Shown: one piece after another, positions 1 to 11,116 of the stretch
Layout of the letters: each line of letters opens with the position of its first letter
Position numbering within the stretch: the stretch's first letter is position 1
Notes under the pieces: model-generated
Told to the model about the DNA's origin: nothing
Seen by the model: the letters and a program-made list of their open reading frames with translations, nothing else
Database searches by the model: none
From: Diphasiastrum complanatum
Lineage: Eukaryota > Streptophyta > Lycopodiopsida > Lycopodiales > Lycopodiaceae
Direction: 5' to 3'
Length of the DNA stretch: 64,000 bases
Assembly (NCBI GenBank): GCA_029204225.1
Contig: CM055101.1
Span: forward strand, 59,909,328-59,973,327
Program-made: the position numbers and the translations under genes

Positions 1-105
1 AATGTGAGAAAGACTAGCAGCCTGTCCATCAAAGACAAATCCATGGCGCTATACACCAGGAAGAAAAACTACTCCAAGGGCATGAATCAAGTGCAACAAC
101 AATAG

Positions 106-744
106 CAAAAGACTCACACTCAAACTGAGCATGGTGGATCACACAAGAAGCTTTTTTGTAGATATTGCAAGAGAGCCAATCATGACATCAAGGAGTGTTG
201 TATCCGGATCTACAACGAGGCAAAGAAGCAACAGCAGCAGCAGCAGTCGGACTCCTCCAACGTGACAAAATTGAAGAAAAAAGGTACACACTTGTTAATG
301 GCTTACAACAGCAGCAACGAAGACTGTGATAGCTGGTACCTGGACAGTGGCGCTACCCAACACATGACCTCTCGCAAGGAATGGTCTACCGAGTATGCAG
401 CTTACAGCAGAGATCAATTCATCTACCTCGGAGATTCTAGCACCATACGCGTGGAAGGCAAAGGAGCAGTGAAGATCAACTTCAACAACGATCTGTCCAT
501 TTGTGTTCCCAACATCCTTCACGTTTCTCAGTTATCAAAGAATCTGTTATCAGTCTCTAAGATCACTGATGAGGGCTACACTGTTACTTTCTCATGTGAG
601 CAATGTACAATACTCGAGGAAGATACTACTGTGACTCCATGTAGTAGAGTTGGAAATCTTTACGTACTCTCTAATTCAGTTGCATTACCTAGTATCTCCA
701 ATAAAAAAGTAAACGACAGTGACATAGTCGATTTGGACATGTGA
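106..744 (+). pseudogene. Ty1/copia Gag C-terminus and protease, broken
   Basis: This frame encodes the nucleocapsid end of a copia Gag and the aspartic protease that matures the polyprotein in the virus-like particle. A CCHC zinc knuckle (C-X2-C-X4-H-X4-C) lies at 157-198, followed by a poly-Gln run. The protease signature WYLDSGATQHMT follows near 334-369, then the hydrophobic LLSVSKI strand typical of copia protease. A TAG at 103-105 closes the frame upstream. The integrase continues in another frame, so at least one frameshift separates them. The upstream Gag lies outside or is lost. The copia assignment is firm; the element is not functional. Confidence 0.85.
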
Positions 745-1271
745 ATACAAGCTCACTTTCTTATATGCATTGTATTAATTTAGTTGATGGACTGAATTTC
801 TCTTCTTCATTAGATAGGAAATCTTTCTTTTGTGAATCATGCATATATGGGAAGCACTCTAGAAACAAGTTTTTAAAATTACATTCCATCAAAACAAGGT
901 ATGTATTGGATCTTGTACATAGCGACCTTTGTGGTCCAATTCCAACTCCGTCCTTAGGAGATGCAATCTATTTTCTCACTTTCATAGATGATTATTCTAG
1001 ATGGTCTACAGTCATGTTCATTAAGCACAAATCTGAAGCCTTTGAATGTTTCAAGAGATTCAAGGCCATGGATGAGACACAAACGTCTACAAAAGTGAAG
1101 GCACTCCGAACTGATGATGCCAAAAAATACATCTCTAACGAGATGTTTGACTACATGGCTGAACATGGTATTAGAACACAGTTCACCACTTCCTATTCAC
1201 CTCAACAGAACGAGACTGTAGAAAGGAAGAATCGAACTCTTCTCAACTCAGCCAGATCCATGCTACATTAA
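741..1271 (+). pseudogene. Ty1/copia integrase core, broken
   Basis: This is the integrase of the same copia remnant, the enzyme that inserts element cDNA into the host genome. A GAG-pre-integrase tail with FCESCIYGKH comes first, then the catalytic core. The first aspartate is in DLVHSDLCGP, TFIDDYSR follows, and the glutamate region is QQNETVERKNRTL. The second aspartate motif has decayed to RTDDAKKY, where copia integrases normally have TDNGGEF. The frame stops at 1269-1271 and the whole RT domain that should follow is missing. It is in a different frame from the protease, so it was not translated as one polyprotein in the present state. Confidence 0.85.
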
Positions 1272-1464
1272 GCACACCTATATGTGAAGTTCTGGATAGA
1301 AGCTACTGCCATAGCCTATTACATGCAGAACAGATCTAACACCAAATTTGAGGCTTCAGAAGAAGATCTATCTTAGCCAGCAGACATATCTAGAAGGCAT
1401 TTTAGAAAAAATTCATATGTCTGATTGCAAATCCATCGATTTCGTGGAACTCAAGGAAGCATAA

Positions 1465-1831
1465 ATTAGTTGCACTTTTTTCAATAGAGATAGAATACAT
1501 CGCAGCATGCCAAGCTTCAAAAGAAGTTGTACAGATCAGGTTATTACTTCATGACTTACATCACACTAAGTTCAATGCTACCACCATTCTGTGTGACAAC
1601 TTGAGCTGTATTTCACTGTCACTGACTTCCAGATTTCATGGCAAATCCAAGCACATAGAAATCCAATATCATTTCATTCGGGAGAAAGTTTTCTCAGGGC
1701 AAGTGATCCTTCAATACTACTCCACAACAGAAATGGTCGCAGATATCTTCACCAAAGCGCTTCCCAAGATCAAGCACCAGAAGTTCTTCAACATACCGAA
1801 TCTGACAAAGATACCAAGGCACCAACCGTGA
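1465..1831 (+). pseudogene. Ty1/copia RNase H tail after an internal deletion
   Basis: The segment matches the end of copia RNase H. A copy of the SxEAEYIAA motif reads SIEIEYIAACQASKE. It is followed by LLHDLHHTKFNATTILCDN, then KSKHIEIQYHFIREKV and the terminal DIFTKALPK motif. These are the usual last 120 or so residues of copia pol. Only about 190 bp separate it from the integrase, so about 1.5 kb of RT was deleted. Part is carried by an open frame from 1601. It is a remnant without function. Confidence 0.85.
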
Positions 1832-3040
1832 TCTTAAGTGGGACTTTTGAAAATTAAGCCCACAGATGTCTCCCTGGAATCATAACTTAGACATCCAATT
1901 CATTTGAAGGACGTCTACAACGAACTTTCGGCTGATCTCCAGCAAAGGGTAACCAATCCCATCATAATTTCAAGTTTAGATGTTAAGTTTAATAACTTGA
2001 AGTCATTGAAGACTTGGCCATCTTCAAGGACTTTCACAAAACTTGCATTTAGAACAAGTCTGCAGATTTACATTACTTTTTCAACAGTCTACAGAAATAC
2101 ACTAAGTGTCGCACAGTTCGCATTTTTTGCACTTTTTCAAAAACTGCGACACTTGCCTTCGACTTCTTTTGTTCAATTATTTTGAAGAAGTCAACTTGAT
2201 CACAATTCAACTGTTAACTATTTTCAACACCTTCAGCTTTTTTGCATATTCCCAAAAAATGCGAAGAGAGAGAGAATTCCAGAAGGTCCTCTATCTTTAA
2301 GGGTTAAAATGTTAAAGACACCTTTGCCAACTTTCTAAGGGCACCTTCGGCCTTTCGCATTTTTCCCAAAAAGTGCGAGAGAGTCAAACTGTTAAAGACA
2401 TCTTTGCTTTTTGAGGGGCACCTTCAACTTTCTAAGGCCACCTTCGACTTTTTCGCAAAATCCTGAAGAGAGAGAAAATGCCGAAGGTCGTCTATTTTGA
2501 ACGAGGAACGTTCCCAGCCACTTCCTGAAATTTGCAAAGTGAGAGAATTTGCGACATCCTCGTCCGCGTCAACAATCATGATTTGTTGACCTATATACTA
2601 TGTATAGTTGTCACAAAAGCCATATACTTCCAAGTACAATGGCTTTCCTAATTAGGTGACAAATAGTTAATACACGAATGAAATCTATAAATTGATCATC
2701 CAAGCACAAATTATTGGTTGCTCCGTCCATGAGACGTATTATTTGATCCTCCCAGTTACGCCGTCAATTTTGGTTGTAATTGCTATTTGTATTATGCTTC
2801 AGTGTAATATAGCAACAACAGCCTTTCTATTTGTGTATAACGTAGATGAATGCTTGTTGTGATTGAATGCACTTCATTGTTGTTTGATCGCGCTTGTTTA
2901 CTCACTCTAATAAGAACACGGACGTCTACGACTCCTCAGTTCCTGAACAGACGATGGCTATCTTTGACACATGAGGAACTCGCAATATCATACTGCTCTT
3001 TCAGAACCAAACTTCACACTGAATTTGATTTTCGGTAATA
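1832..3040 (+). repeat. Probable 3' UTR and 3' LTR of the 5'-most copia remnant
   Basis: Non-coding sequence follows the RNase H stop. From 2100 to 2530 there are diverged short repeats built on phrases such as TTAAAGACA, CACCTTCG and AAGTGCGAGAGAG. A TATA-like stretch lies near 2590-2606. The position right after pol suggests a 3' LTR. I see no second LTR copy, no clear TG...CA borders and no target duplication, so the limits are approximate. Confidence 0.35.
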
Positions 3041-3185
3041 GCACACATAAACCATTTCTAATCTCTTTGGTGGACTGTACTCTTGTTTTTGAGAGTATGA
3101 ATTAATTTTTAAGATCCTCCTGTTGGGCAATTAGAACACTTAAAGCTGTGATTACATTTAGCATAAGCTTTCTATTAGACTATTT

Positions 3186-4266
3186 TTGCATCTAGCAGCT
3201 GATTGTAATGGGGGAGCTGTTCCGCAATATTCCTGCTCTCTTCTCCGTTCGCATTCTTCTATCTCCCTTGCCCCATCACGTACCATAGTCGACGGACATC
3301 CCGAGGTGCCTCAGTCAGAAAGAGCGCCCATACCTTTGTCCGAGTGGGAGGAGGTCATGAGTAGTGAGGACGATGATGAGTCCACTACGAATGAAGATGA
3401 ACCAAACCTGAGATCAGTACTAGATATAGAGTGGAACACTCCAGAAGAGCGGCCTCCCAAAGTTCGGGACGCCGATATTTGCATGATAGACCTAGAAACC
3501 CTAGAAGAGCCCAAGAATATCAAAATAGGTGCTTCCCTAGGAATTGGAGAAAAAGAAGAATACGAACGATTGTGTAGAAAGTACCAGCATATTTTTGCAT
3601 GGGACTACTCAGATCTCAAGGGGATTTCACCTGACCTAGTGACACACACAATATCACTAAAGGAGAGAGCCAAACCTGTACAACAAAAACAACGCTGGCT
3701 ACCCTACCACCTGAGGGAAGGAGTGTACACGGAACTCAAGAGACTTCAAAATGCTGGACTGATATTTCCAGTAGAGAACACCAAGTGGTGTTTCCCAATA
3801 GTACCTCACACCAAGAAGAACTCCAAACGTATTTGCGTGTGTGTGGACTATAAGAGGTTGAACAAACATACTAAGAAGGACTACTACCCATTGCCGTTCA
3901 TAGACCAAGTCCTAGAAGAAATGGCAGAAAGAGACCAGTAAATGGACTATTTTGTAGGCTATAATCAGATAGCCATAGTAGAAGAGGATAAATTGAAGAC
4001 CACCTTCACAACCACTTTTTGGGGTTTTTGCTTACCACGTCATGGCCTTCGGGTTGACTAACCCCCCTGGAATCTATCAGAGGTTTATGAACAAACACTT
4101 TGAGGATATCTTAGACAAAAACCTCAAAATTTTTATAGATGACCTCTGTGGGGCAACCACCATCACAAAACATCTCACCATGCTAGAGAAGTATTTTCAG
4201 AAGTGCGCAGTAACCTGTATAGCCTTGAATGCTAACAAGTGCCTATTCGGAGTTCCTTATGGGTAG
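3186..4266 (+). pseudogene. Ty3/gypsy reverse transcriptase, broken
   Basis: This is a degenerate gypsy reverse transcriptase. The first part, open to 3941, ends with hallmarks of gypsy RT: the HTISLKERAKPVQQKQRWLP region, LQNAGLIFPV, ICVCVDYKRLNKHTKKDYYPLP and FIDQVLEEM. A stop at 3939-3941 precedes YFVGYNQIAI, the relic of motif A. A frameshift leads into a second open piece at 4042-4266 carrying AFGLTNPPGIYQRFMN (motif B) and IFIDDLC, the relic of the YxDD catalytic box. The first 100 or so residues, acidic and low in complexity, resemble the linker before RT. At least three lesions make it non-functional. Confidence 0.85.
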
Positions 4267-5113
4267 GAGATGTAATTAGTAAGTACGACATGACAATTGA
4301 CCCAAAAAAAATAACTATGCTCCTAGCCATGATGACACCTACTACGATGTCCCAACTTCAGACCTTCTTAGGCTGAAGCGGTTATTACAAAAGATATGTC
4401 ATGACCTATGCCACGCGTACTTACCAAATGACTGGCTTATTGAAAACCAATGTGGAGTGGACTTGGGACGATACATGTGAGAAGACCTTTCAAGAATTGA
4501 AAGTAGCTTTGGCTAATGCTCCAATATTGAAACCACCTATGTACGATAGAGAGTTTTTCGTTTTTACTAGCACCAGGGACACGTGCATAAACTGTTGTCT
4601 GGCCCAGATTTGGGACAAAAAATATCACCCTATTATATTTTGGGAGAAAACTAAACAAAACCGAACTTAATTATAGTAAGGCTGAGAAAATTTGTTTGGG
4701 GATAGCTTATGCTGCCGCCAAACTAAGGCATTACCTATTGCATCGGAAAGTGCTTTCTTTATCAAGAGTACTGCGGTCACCTTGATGATGAATAAACTAG
4801 AACCTCTTATGCACTTAATGAAGTGGATAATCTTGACTACACCCTCCAAATCAAGCCGCCTAAACTGCAAGGGTTAAACGATTGTACTTGCGAGTTGTGA
4901 GGGGTTACTGAAACATACAATGAGTGAGAGACTGACCACCTAAGAGAACTTTTGAGGGTAGACATTGACACAATTCCTGAGTGGTATACGACTTTAGCAA
5001 CCTACCTATCCACGCTAGAGACACCCAGCATAATGACAGCTCCAGAAAAATGAAAACTACATCTACAAGCCCTAAAGTTCACTTTAATAGGGAGCACACT
5101 CTATAGATGAGGG
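4267..5113 (+). pseudogene. Ty3/gypsy RNase H and connection, broken
   Basis: The open piece at 4401-4670 contains VEWTWDDTCEKTFQELKVALANAPILKPPMYDREFFVFTS, the standard transition from gypsy RT to RNase H. It is followed out of frame by KAEKICLGIAYAAAKLRHYLL near 4679-4740, the conserved helix of the domain. Between 4760 and 5113 only scattered relics remain. The last bases reach the integrase zinc-binding segment. The catalytic aspartates cannot be followed. Assignment rests on order and on these two motifs. Confidence 0.7.
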
Positions 5114-5335
5114 GTGGAAGGGTTGTATCGAAGATGCGTCACTCTTGAAGAAACCAAATTTATACTAGAGGAGTGTCATGATTCTGCCTGTGGGGGCCAC
5201 TTTGCTGGCCAGCTCACAGGTCAAAAGATTCTAAGGGCGGGATATTGGTGGCCGACATTATTCCAAGATGCCCACATACACACCAGAAACTATGACACCT
5301 GTCAACGAGTTGACAAGACGGATAACATGGTGTAA
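5114..5335 (+). pseudogene. Ty3/gypsy integrase zinc-binding (HHCC) domain
   Basis: This short open frame is the N-terminal zinc finger of a gypsy integrase. ECHDSACGGHFAGQLTGQKIL provides the histidines and GYWWPTLFQDAHIHTRNYDTCQR the downstream part. Only one of the two cysteines of the usual CxxC is kept: a tyrosine-aspartate pair stands where the first should be. The frame ends in a stop at 5333-5335, just before the catalytic core. Confidence 0.8.
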
Positions 5336-6230
5336 TTGTTAGTTTCAATACAGGCCTGTCTCCTCTTTGAAAAATGGGGCATTGACTTCATTGGACCAAT
5401 ACACCCAGCTTCATCTAGCAGAAAATATTATATCATTGTGGCCACTGACTATTTCATAAAGTGGGCTGAGGCACGGGCTGTGGCCAAGGACAATGCAAAG
5501 GGAACCGCCTAGTTCTTGCTAGAACAGGTGATAGGCCAGTTCGATACACTTAGAGAACTCATCTCTGACAGGGGTACCCATTTTCTAAACAAAACTATCA
5601 AAGCCTTGACCGATCAGCTGACGATCAGGCACCGGAAAAGCACACCCTACCACCCGCAAGCCAACGGTCAAGGCTGAAAGCACGAACAAACAACTGGTAG
5701 GTATTCTAAGGAAAACCGTATCAGACCGACAGAGGGATTGGGACAAAAAATTGTACTCGGCAGTGTGGGCATATAATGCCACCTATAAGACCAGTACCAA
5801 TCACACGTCCTTTTTTCTAGTGTATGGCCAAGAATTTGTACTGCCAGTAGAAATAGACTCCCATCCTTGCATTTTGCCATGAAGCATGACCTAGACGAGA
5901 AAGAATCAATACAACACCGACTGGACACTTTACAAGACCTAAACGAGCACTGACTACCTGCCATGAATCACTAAGAAACCCACAAGAGGCACATGAAAGA
6001 AATACATGACAAAAATGTGCACGAATCTCAATTCATGCAGGGGCAGTTAGTATTATTCTACGACCCTAGACATGAGCTGATGCCTCAAAAGTTGGGGCCA
6101 CACTGGAACGGTCCGTATGTAATTGTGAAGCTGCATGAAAATAACATATTAAGTTGGCAGAACTGAACGATGAAAGTTTTAAGCACCGGACCAACATAAA
6201 TAAGATAAAAGCTTACTGTAGTTAAAGAGG
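5336..6230 (+). pseudogene. Ty3/gypsy integrase core and C-terminus, broken
   Basis: Translation in shifting frames gives WGIDFIGPIHPASSSRKYYIIVATD (first catalytic aspartate), ISDRGTHFLN (second), and TPYHPQANGQG, where the catalytic glutamate of GQxE is lost at a frameshift. VWAYNATYKTSTNHT and FLVYGQEFVLPVE follow. Around 6050-6150 a relic of the C-terminal GPY-type module reads KLGPHWNGPYVIVKL. The order zinc finger, core, GPY is standard for gypsy elements. There are several stops and shifts. Confidence 0.8.
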
Positions 6231-6506
6231 AGCCGAAGTCACCTGTACAATATGTAACACCTTTTCTTGTTCACCTTTTCAGGTATCGGAGTGAACGACC
6301 TAGAGGCATCATGGAGACTGAGAATACTCAAAGAATCAGAAGTAGCCCTAGTGACCCTGTACATATACGTTGAAAGGAAGGGTGTGAGAAAACCCAAACA
6401 AAAATTCAAAAAATCATAAAAAATGCAAAAAGGTTATTGTTGTGATATGGAGCTCATTTAGGAACTTGGGACGTATACGTTGAAGGTAGACAGACCCTGA
6501 AGACAT

Positions 6507-6821
6507 TTGAATAGTAAAAGGTGCCATAGGAGTAGTATTTCCAATGGGATTGAACTATTAGGGAAACGATTCACGAATAACACTGCCCAATACAAAGCCC
6601 TTCTAATAGGTCTACAAATGGCCATGCGAGTTGCACAAAGTATAGGCAACCTCCGAATTATGGGAGATTCACAACTCCTAATCCAAGGTATGATTGGCAT
6701 ATATCGACTCAAAAGCAAGACCTTACAGGCCTATGCAGTCGCCATCGAATACACTGAGAGTTTTTCCACATTGAATGGATGCATATTCCACGAGCACAGA
6801 ATCAACGTGCTGATAGTCTAG
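6507..6821 (+). pseudogene. Second RNase H-like domain downstream of gypsy integrase
   Basis: The frame encodes an RNase H fold of the kind that plant Tat-type gypsy elements carry in addition to their own RNase H. TNNTAQYKALLIGLQMAMRVAQ corresponds to the family motif TNNxAEYEALxxGLxxA, and LRIMGDSQLLIQGMIGIYRLKS to the following strand with its catalytic aspartate. The catalytic glutamate of AEY is replaced by glutamine, so the enzyme would be inactive. It lies about 300 bp after the integrase C-terminus, on the same strand. From general knowledge, the extra domain is more often between the first RNase H and the integrase. Weak similarity continues to about 7050, where the next element begins. 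Confidence 0.6.
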
Positions 6822-7055
6822 CTGCGATAGCCTACGACCATGATCATTACTGACAATGTGAGCCAGGTAGGGTAGTCATTTCGCCCATAACCATCGTTGC
6901 AGAACTATGGATAATCCTGAAAGCCCAGACATGGTATGGAGTTTGGTGGATCAGAAGTCTGATAAACCAAGTATGTCTAGAGAATCCCCAACTCCTAGCC
7001 CAATTACATCAATTGATGAGCCATGAACTATCTAGAACTTGTTTTAGGTCACACC

Positions 7056-7060
7056 ATAGG
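7056..7060. repeat. Target site duplication ATAGG, left copy
   Basis: The 5 bp ATAGG directly before the left LTR are repeated directly after the right LTR at 13392-13396. This defines the borders of the copia element at 7061-13391. The site lies just past the decayed gypsy pol, so the copia element landed in older retroelement DNA. Confidence 0.9.
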
Positions 7061-7857
7061 TGACAAAATTTTCAGAATTCACACGTGTGGGGAATGTCCA
7101 CAAGAGTGACTGATCTTAATTAAGCTTTGTGATTGGCACTATAACCTGATTCTAGATTGATCAACAAAATCTAGTTCAAAAGAAATGGCTAATCCACAAT
7201 CTAGCATGCTAATCAACAGAATATAATAGCAATGAATCAAAGAATGAATAAAAATACAAGATTTCAATGTATAAGCATTAGCCTCAACACGAGTTAGAGA
7301 GGGAGAGAGCTAGAGAGATAACAAGCAATATTTGTTTAGATCCAAAATGGCATGAGATAGCTACAAAACTTTGGTTCTTCATCATTGATTGTGTGGAGAG
7401 CTACACATATTTATGGAGATTGAGGTAGCTCGAGGTAGAACCATATCTATTCACTCCAAAATGACATCTAAAGTGACATCTAGAGTCTATGTGACATTTG
7501 TCACTTGTCATGCATGAAATTCTACCAAGTTTTTACAAGTGTACTAGTTCTAAATAGAAATTTCCAAATCATCATGCATGTGTCCATTAAACTTTGTGCA
7601 TGCCTTGCATGTCACTATGGATCACTTACAATTAATGCATGTGAGTTTCCACGAGTTTCTACAAGCATAATCATGCTAATTCTATGTCTACAAACTATAT
7701 GCAAGTTGCATTTATCAAACTAGATAATACATAACCATGTAGCTCGAGTTATATGTAGGCCAAACTTGGCATTTTTCATTAATGAGCTACATACTTGCAT
7801 GGTACAACATTTGTAACAAGCCAAGAAATCAATATGGACTGTTTTTCAATTTTAACA
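7061..7857 (-). repeat. 3' LTR of the 7061-13391 copia element
   Basis: This LTR is 797 bp. On the minus strand it starts TGTTAAAATTG and ends TTTTGTCA. It is nearly identical to 12595-13391. It carries the perfect palindrome CACACGTGTG at 7080-7089 near its minus-strand 3' end. A GA-rich stretch lies near 7300. Confidence 0.95.
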
Positions 7858-7870
7858 CTCCTCCTAAAAA
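7858..7870 (-). other. Polypurine tract of the 7061-13391 copia element
   Basis: On the minus strand the bases TTTTTAGGAGGAG directly abut the TG start of the 3' LTR. This is the expected place for the primer of plus-strand cDNA synthesis. Confidence 0.75.
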
Positions 7871-7874
7871 TGAT

Positions 7875-8879
7875 CTATATTGATTTGAACATGGATCTTG
7901 GTATAACTCCAAGATTGGCTCTATGCTTGTTGAGGGAACTTTTGCTCAAAAGTTTGGTGAGCATATCTGCAATGCAAGATGATGTGTCGATGTGCTCCAA
8001 TTTGATTTCACCTCCAATGTGCTTATCTCTCACGAAGTGATGTGCAACTTCGATATGCTTGCTCCTTGCATGGAATATTGGGTTGTTGGCAAGGGCTTGA
8101 GCTGAAATGTTGTCACACATGATCATAGGTATATTTTCTTCCATAATTATCTTTAGCTCCACTAGTAACCTCTTGATCCAAAGCACTTCCTTTGTTGTTG
8201 TAGTGAGCACCTTGTACTCAGCTTCACAAGATGAGAGTGATACAGTATCTTGCTTTTTGGAAAGCCAAAATATCAAGTTTCCTCCAAGATATATGACATA
8301 AGCACTTGTAGATTTTTGATCTGCTCTATCACTTGCAAAATCCGAGTCAGAATAACCAATAATAGAAAGATCTTCAGTTTTATACAATAAACCAAAATCA
8401 AAAGTTGAAGATATATGTCTAAGCACTCTCTTGGCTTTTTTCCAATGATAAACTGAAAGATTTTGCATAGCCTGGCTCAACTTATGAACACTAAAGCTTA
8501 TGTCAGGTCTAGTTATTGTGAGCCAAATTAAGGAGCCTATAAGACTTCTAAAAAGTGTGATGTCCTCGAAGGATCTTTCATCACCTTTGTTAGAGTCCTT
8601 TACATTTTACTCCATAGGTGTTTCTATACTCTTACAATTCAACATATTGAACTTTTTTAACATTGAAAGAGCATACTTAGATTGACATACAAAAGCTTTA
8701 TCTTTAAGAAAGTCAATCTCTAATCCTAGAATATAGTGAATTTTTCCAAGATCTTGCATCTTGAACTCTTTTCCAAGTGCAATCTTGGTTTCCTCAACTA
8801 ACTTGATACAACTTCCTGTCAGAATGATATCATCAACATAAATAAGAAGGATGACAATATATTTATCACAGAACTTGAC
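7875..8879 (-). pseudogene. Copia RT C-terminus and RNase H, with nonsense codons
   Basis: The frame continues from the integrase-RT frame after a stop. It holds LLIYVDDIILTG (the YVDD catalytic box), the MQDLGKIHYILGLEI motif and the connection to RNase H. The RNase H carries YSDSDFASDRADQKSTSAYV, LSSCEAEYKVL, MCDNISAQALANNP, SKHIEVAHHFVRD and the final ADMLTKLLSK. Stops occur at the start of this segment (after DPSL) and after TPME near 8608. The last 201 codons to 7875 are open. RNase H removes the RNA strand of the cDNA hybrid in the particle. The nonsense codons would truncate the polyprotein before these domains. Confidence 0.9.
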
Positions 8880-10562
8880 CTATAAGGAAGGATCATAGTT
8901 ACTAAGATTAAATCCTAGTGACTCAAGAAAGGTGTTAAGTCGAGAATACCATGACCTTGGAGCTTGCTTTAATCCATATAAACTTTTGAAGAGCAAGCAA
9001 ACTTTTCCTTCATCATGAATGAACCCAATAGGGCGATCCATATAGATCTCTTCTTCTAGATAGCCATTTAGAAATGCATTAGAAACATCTAGCTGAAGAA
9101 TTTGCCAATTGAAAAAACAAGCAAGAGAAATTATGATTCTAATTGACACCATCTTTGCAACTGGGGCAAAGGTCTCCTCATAATCAAGTCCATATACTTG
9201 AGCAAATCCCTTAGCACAAAGCCTAGCCTTGTACTTGTTAATTGTGCCATCTTGATTATACTTGACTCGAAAAACCCATTTGCAACCAATGGTATGCTTG
9301 TTGGATGGAAGATTCACAAGCTCCCATGTATTATTGGCCATCAAAGCATCATATTCTTCCTTCATGGCAAGGTACCATTCCTTTGAGTTGATAGCATCAT
9401 ATACATCCTTCGGCTCCTCATGAGAAATAAAATAGGCACAATTAGTGGAGTTGATTTCCACTTGCTTTCCTCTATCTTCATAGGTATGCCTTCTAGGCTC
9501 GGATCTTTCTCTTTGAGATCTCCTTGGTGAAAAAATTCGAGGTGACTCCTCCTCAAATCTCGGCCCCATCTCTCCATGATGATCTTCAAGGGTGATGATT
9601 GGAGTATCTTTGTGAGAATCTTTGAACTCGGCCTTCTCAAGAATGTATTTTTTATCTTCATGGAATATCACATCTCTACTCTCAATTGTAGTTGAGGTAG
9701 AGGGAACATAGATCCTGTAAGCTTTCTTGTTGGATGCATATCCAACCATGATCCCTTTAACAGAATTAGGATCATCTCTTTTCCTTGTTTCCAAGGGCAT
9801 ATTAACAAACCGAGTACAACCAAAAACTCTAAGGTGATCTACCTTAGGTTTTTTCTGAAACAAGACTTCAAAAGGTGTTTTTCCAGCAAGAGCATTGTGA
9901 GGTAATCTATTGCACAAATAGTTTGCACAATTTATAGCTTCACCCCAATATTCAATAGGCAAAGAAGCTGCTACTTGAATTGGGATGGAGAATAGGCACA
10001 AGAATAGGCACAAATAGTTAGCACATTCACATAGAGATCTATTTTTCCTCTCAGCTACTCCATTTTGGGATGGAGAATAGGCACAAGAAAATTCTCTCTT
10101 TATTCCTTCACCTTCACAATAATTATGAAACTTGTTGGAGATATATTCACCTCCTCCATCGCATCTTAAAACTTTAACTTTGCAAGAAAACTGTTTTTCT
10201 ACATAAGCTTTGAAGATAAGGAAGTGATAAAAAACCATAGCCTTTGAAGAAAGTAGATACAACCAAGTGTATCTAGTAAAGTCATCAATAAAGGTGACAA
10301 AACATGTTGCACCACCAATATTTTTAGAAGAGGAAAAATGTACATCTGAATGTATGAGTTTCAATGGATAAGTAGTCTTTATATTAGACTTATGATATGG
10401 CTTTCTGTGTGACTTTGCAATGGCACAAGCCTCAAAAGGCTTGAGATCTTTAGAAAGAGATTTTGGAAGACCAAAACCCTTCTCCTTCTTAACCATAGAA
10501 GACATAGATGTAAAGTTAGGATGTCCCAACCTTCTATGCCACAGCTCCTCCTTAGATAACAA
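8880..10562 (-). pseudogene. Copia GAG-pre-integrase, integrase and RT N-terminus
   Basis: The frame is open for 560 codons. It starts with the zinc-binding GAG-pre-integrase motif (LWHRRLGHPNF ... FEACAIAK). The integrase core follows, with HSDVHF, VTFIDDFTRY, RCDGGGEYIS and the glutamate in QNGVAERKNRS. The RT begins with NNTWELVNLPSNKH, then GCKWVFRVKYN, YEETFAPVAK, QLDVSNAFLNG and SLYGLKQAPRSWY. The frame ends in a stop just before the YVDD part. In the integrase, after CECAN, an extra stretch LCLFLCLFSIPIQ replaces the usual few residues before ASLPIEYW. The nucleotides there repeat the phrase GGGATGGAGAATAGGCACAA found about 85 bp away, so it is a local templated insertion. Confidence 0.9.
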
Positions 10563-11116
10563 AGAACTTCACGAAGGTTTGCATTCTCATAAGAATTCAA
10601 CTTAAAAATTCCACCACATCTAGTTCCATCAGCAAGGATCTCATCTTTTCTCTTGATAAAACAAGTACTGGAGTTGAACTTTACATCACAACCATTATCA
10701 AGCAACTTTTCCACACTAATTAAGTTCTTTGTAAGTTTTGGAATGAAAAGAACATTAGAAAGTGCAAGAACTTTTGAAGAAGCAAGTTTCAATGGAATGT
10801 TGCCAATTCCTTCTATTGGACACTCATGATCATTAGCTGTGTAAATAGATCTCTTGAGTCCTTTGAAAGGTAAGATTGAGTCAAATGACTCCTTTGAACA
10901 TCACATATGTGAAGAGGCTCCACTGTCTATGTACCAAGCTCCATCTTTCTTGAAAGGTGATGAAGAAAAACTGGACACAATAAGTGATCCTTCTCCATCA
11001 CTTACAACAGAATATTCTTCAATTTCTTTGGAGAGATTAGCTTGCTTGAGTTGGTTTTTCTTCTTAAAGCAATTAGAGGCATAGTTCCTCTTTTTGCCAC
11101 AGAAGAAGCACTTCAC
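10379..11116 (-). pseudogene. Copia CCHC knuckle and aspartic protease, nonsense codon in the protease
   Basis: A zinc knuckle CFFCGKKRNYASNC starts the segment; the usual histidine is an asparagine. The protease has the signature AWYIDSGASSHM, but the next codon is TGA where threonine is normal. The frame then resumes with the downstream strands LKLASSKVLALSNVLFIPKLTKNLISVEKL and FIKRKDEILADG. The knuckle binds RNA in the particle, and the protease would process the polyprotein. The nonsense codon right after the active site, together with frame changes to Gag upstream and integrase downstream, makes this copy inactive. Confidence 0.88.
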
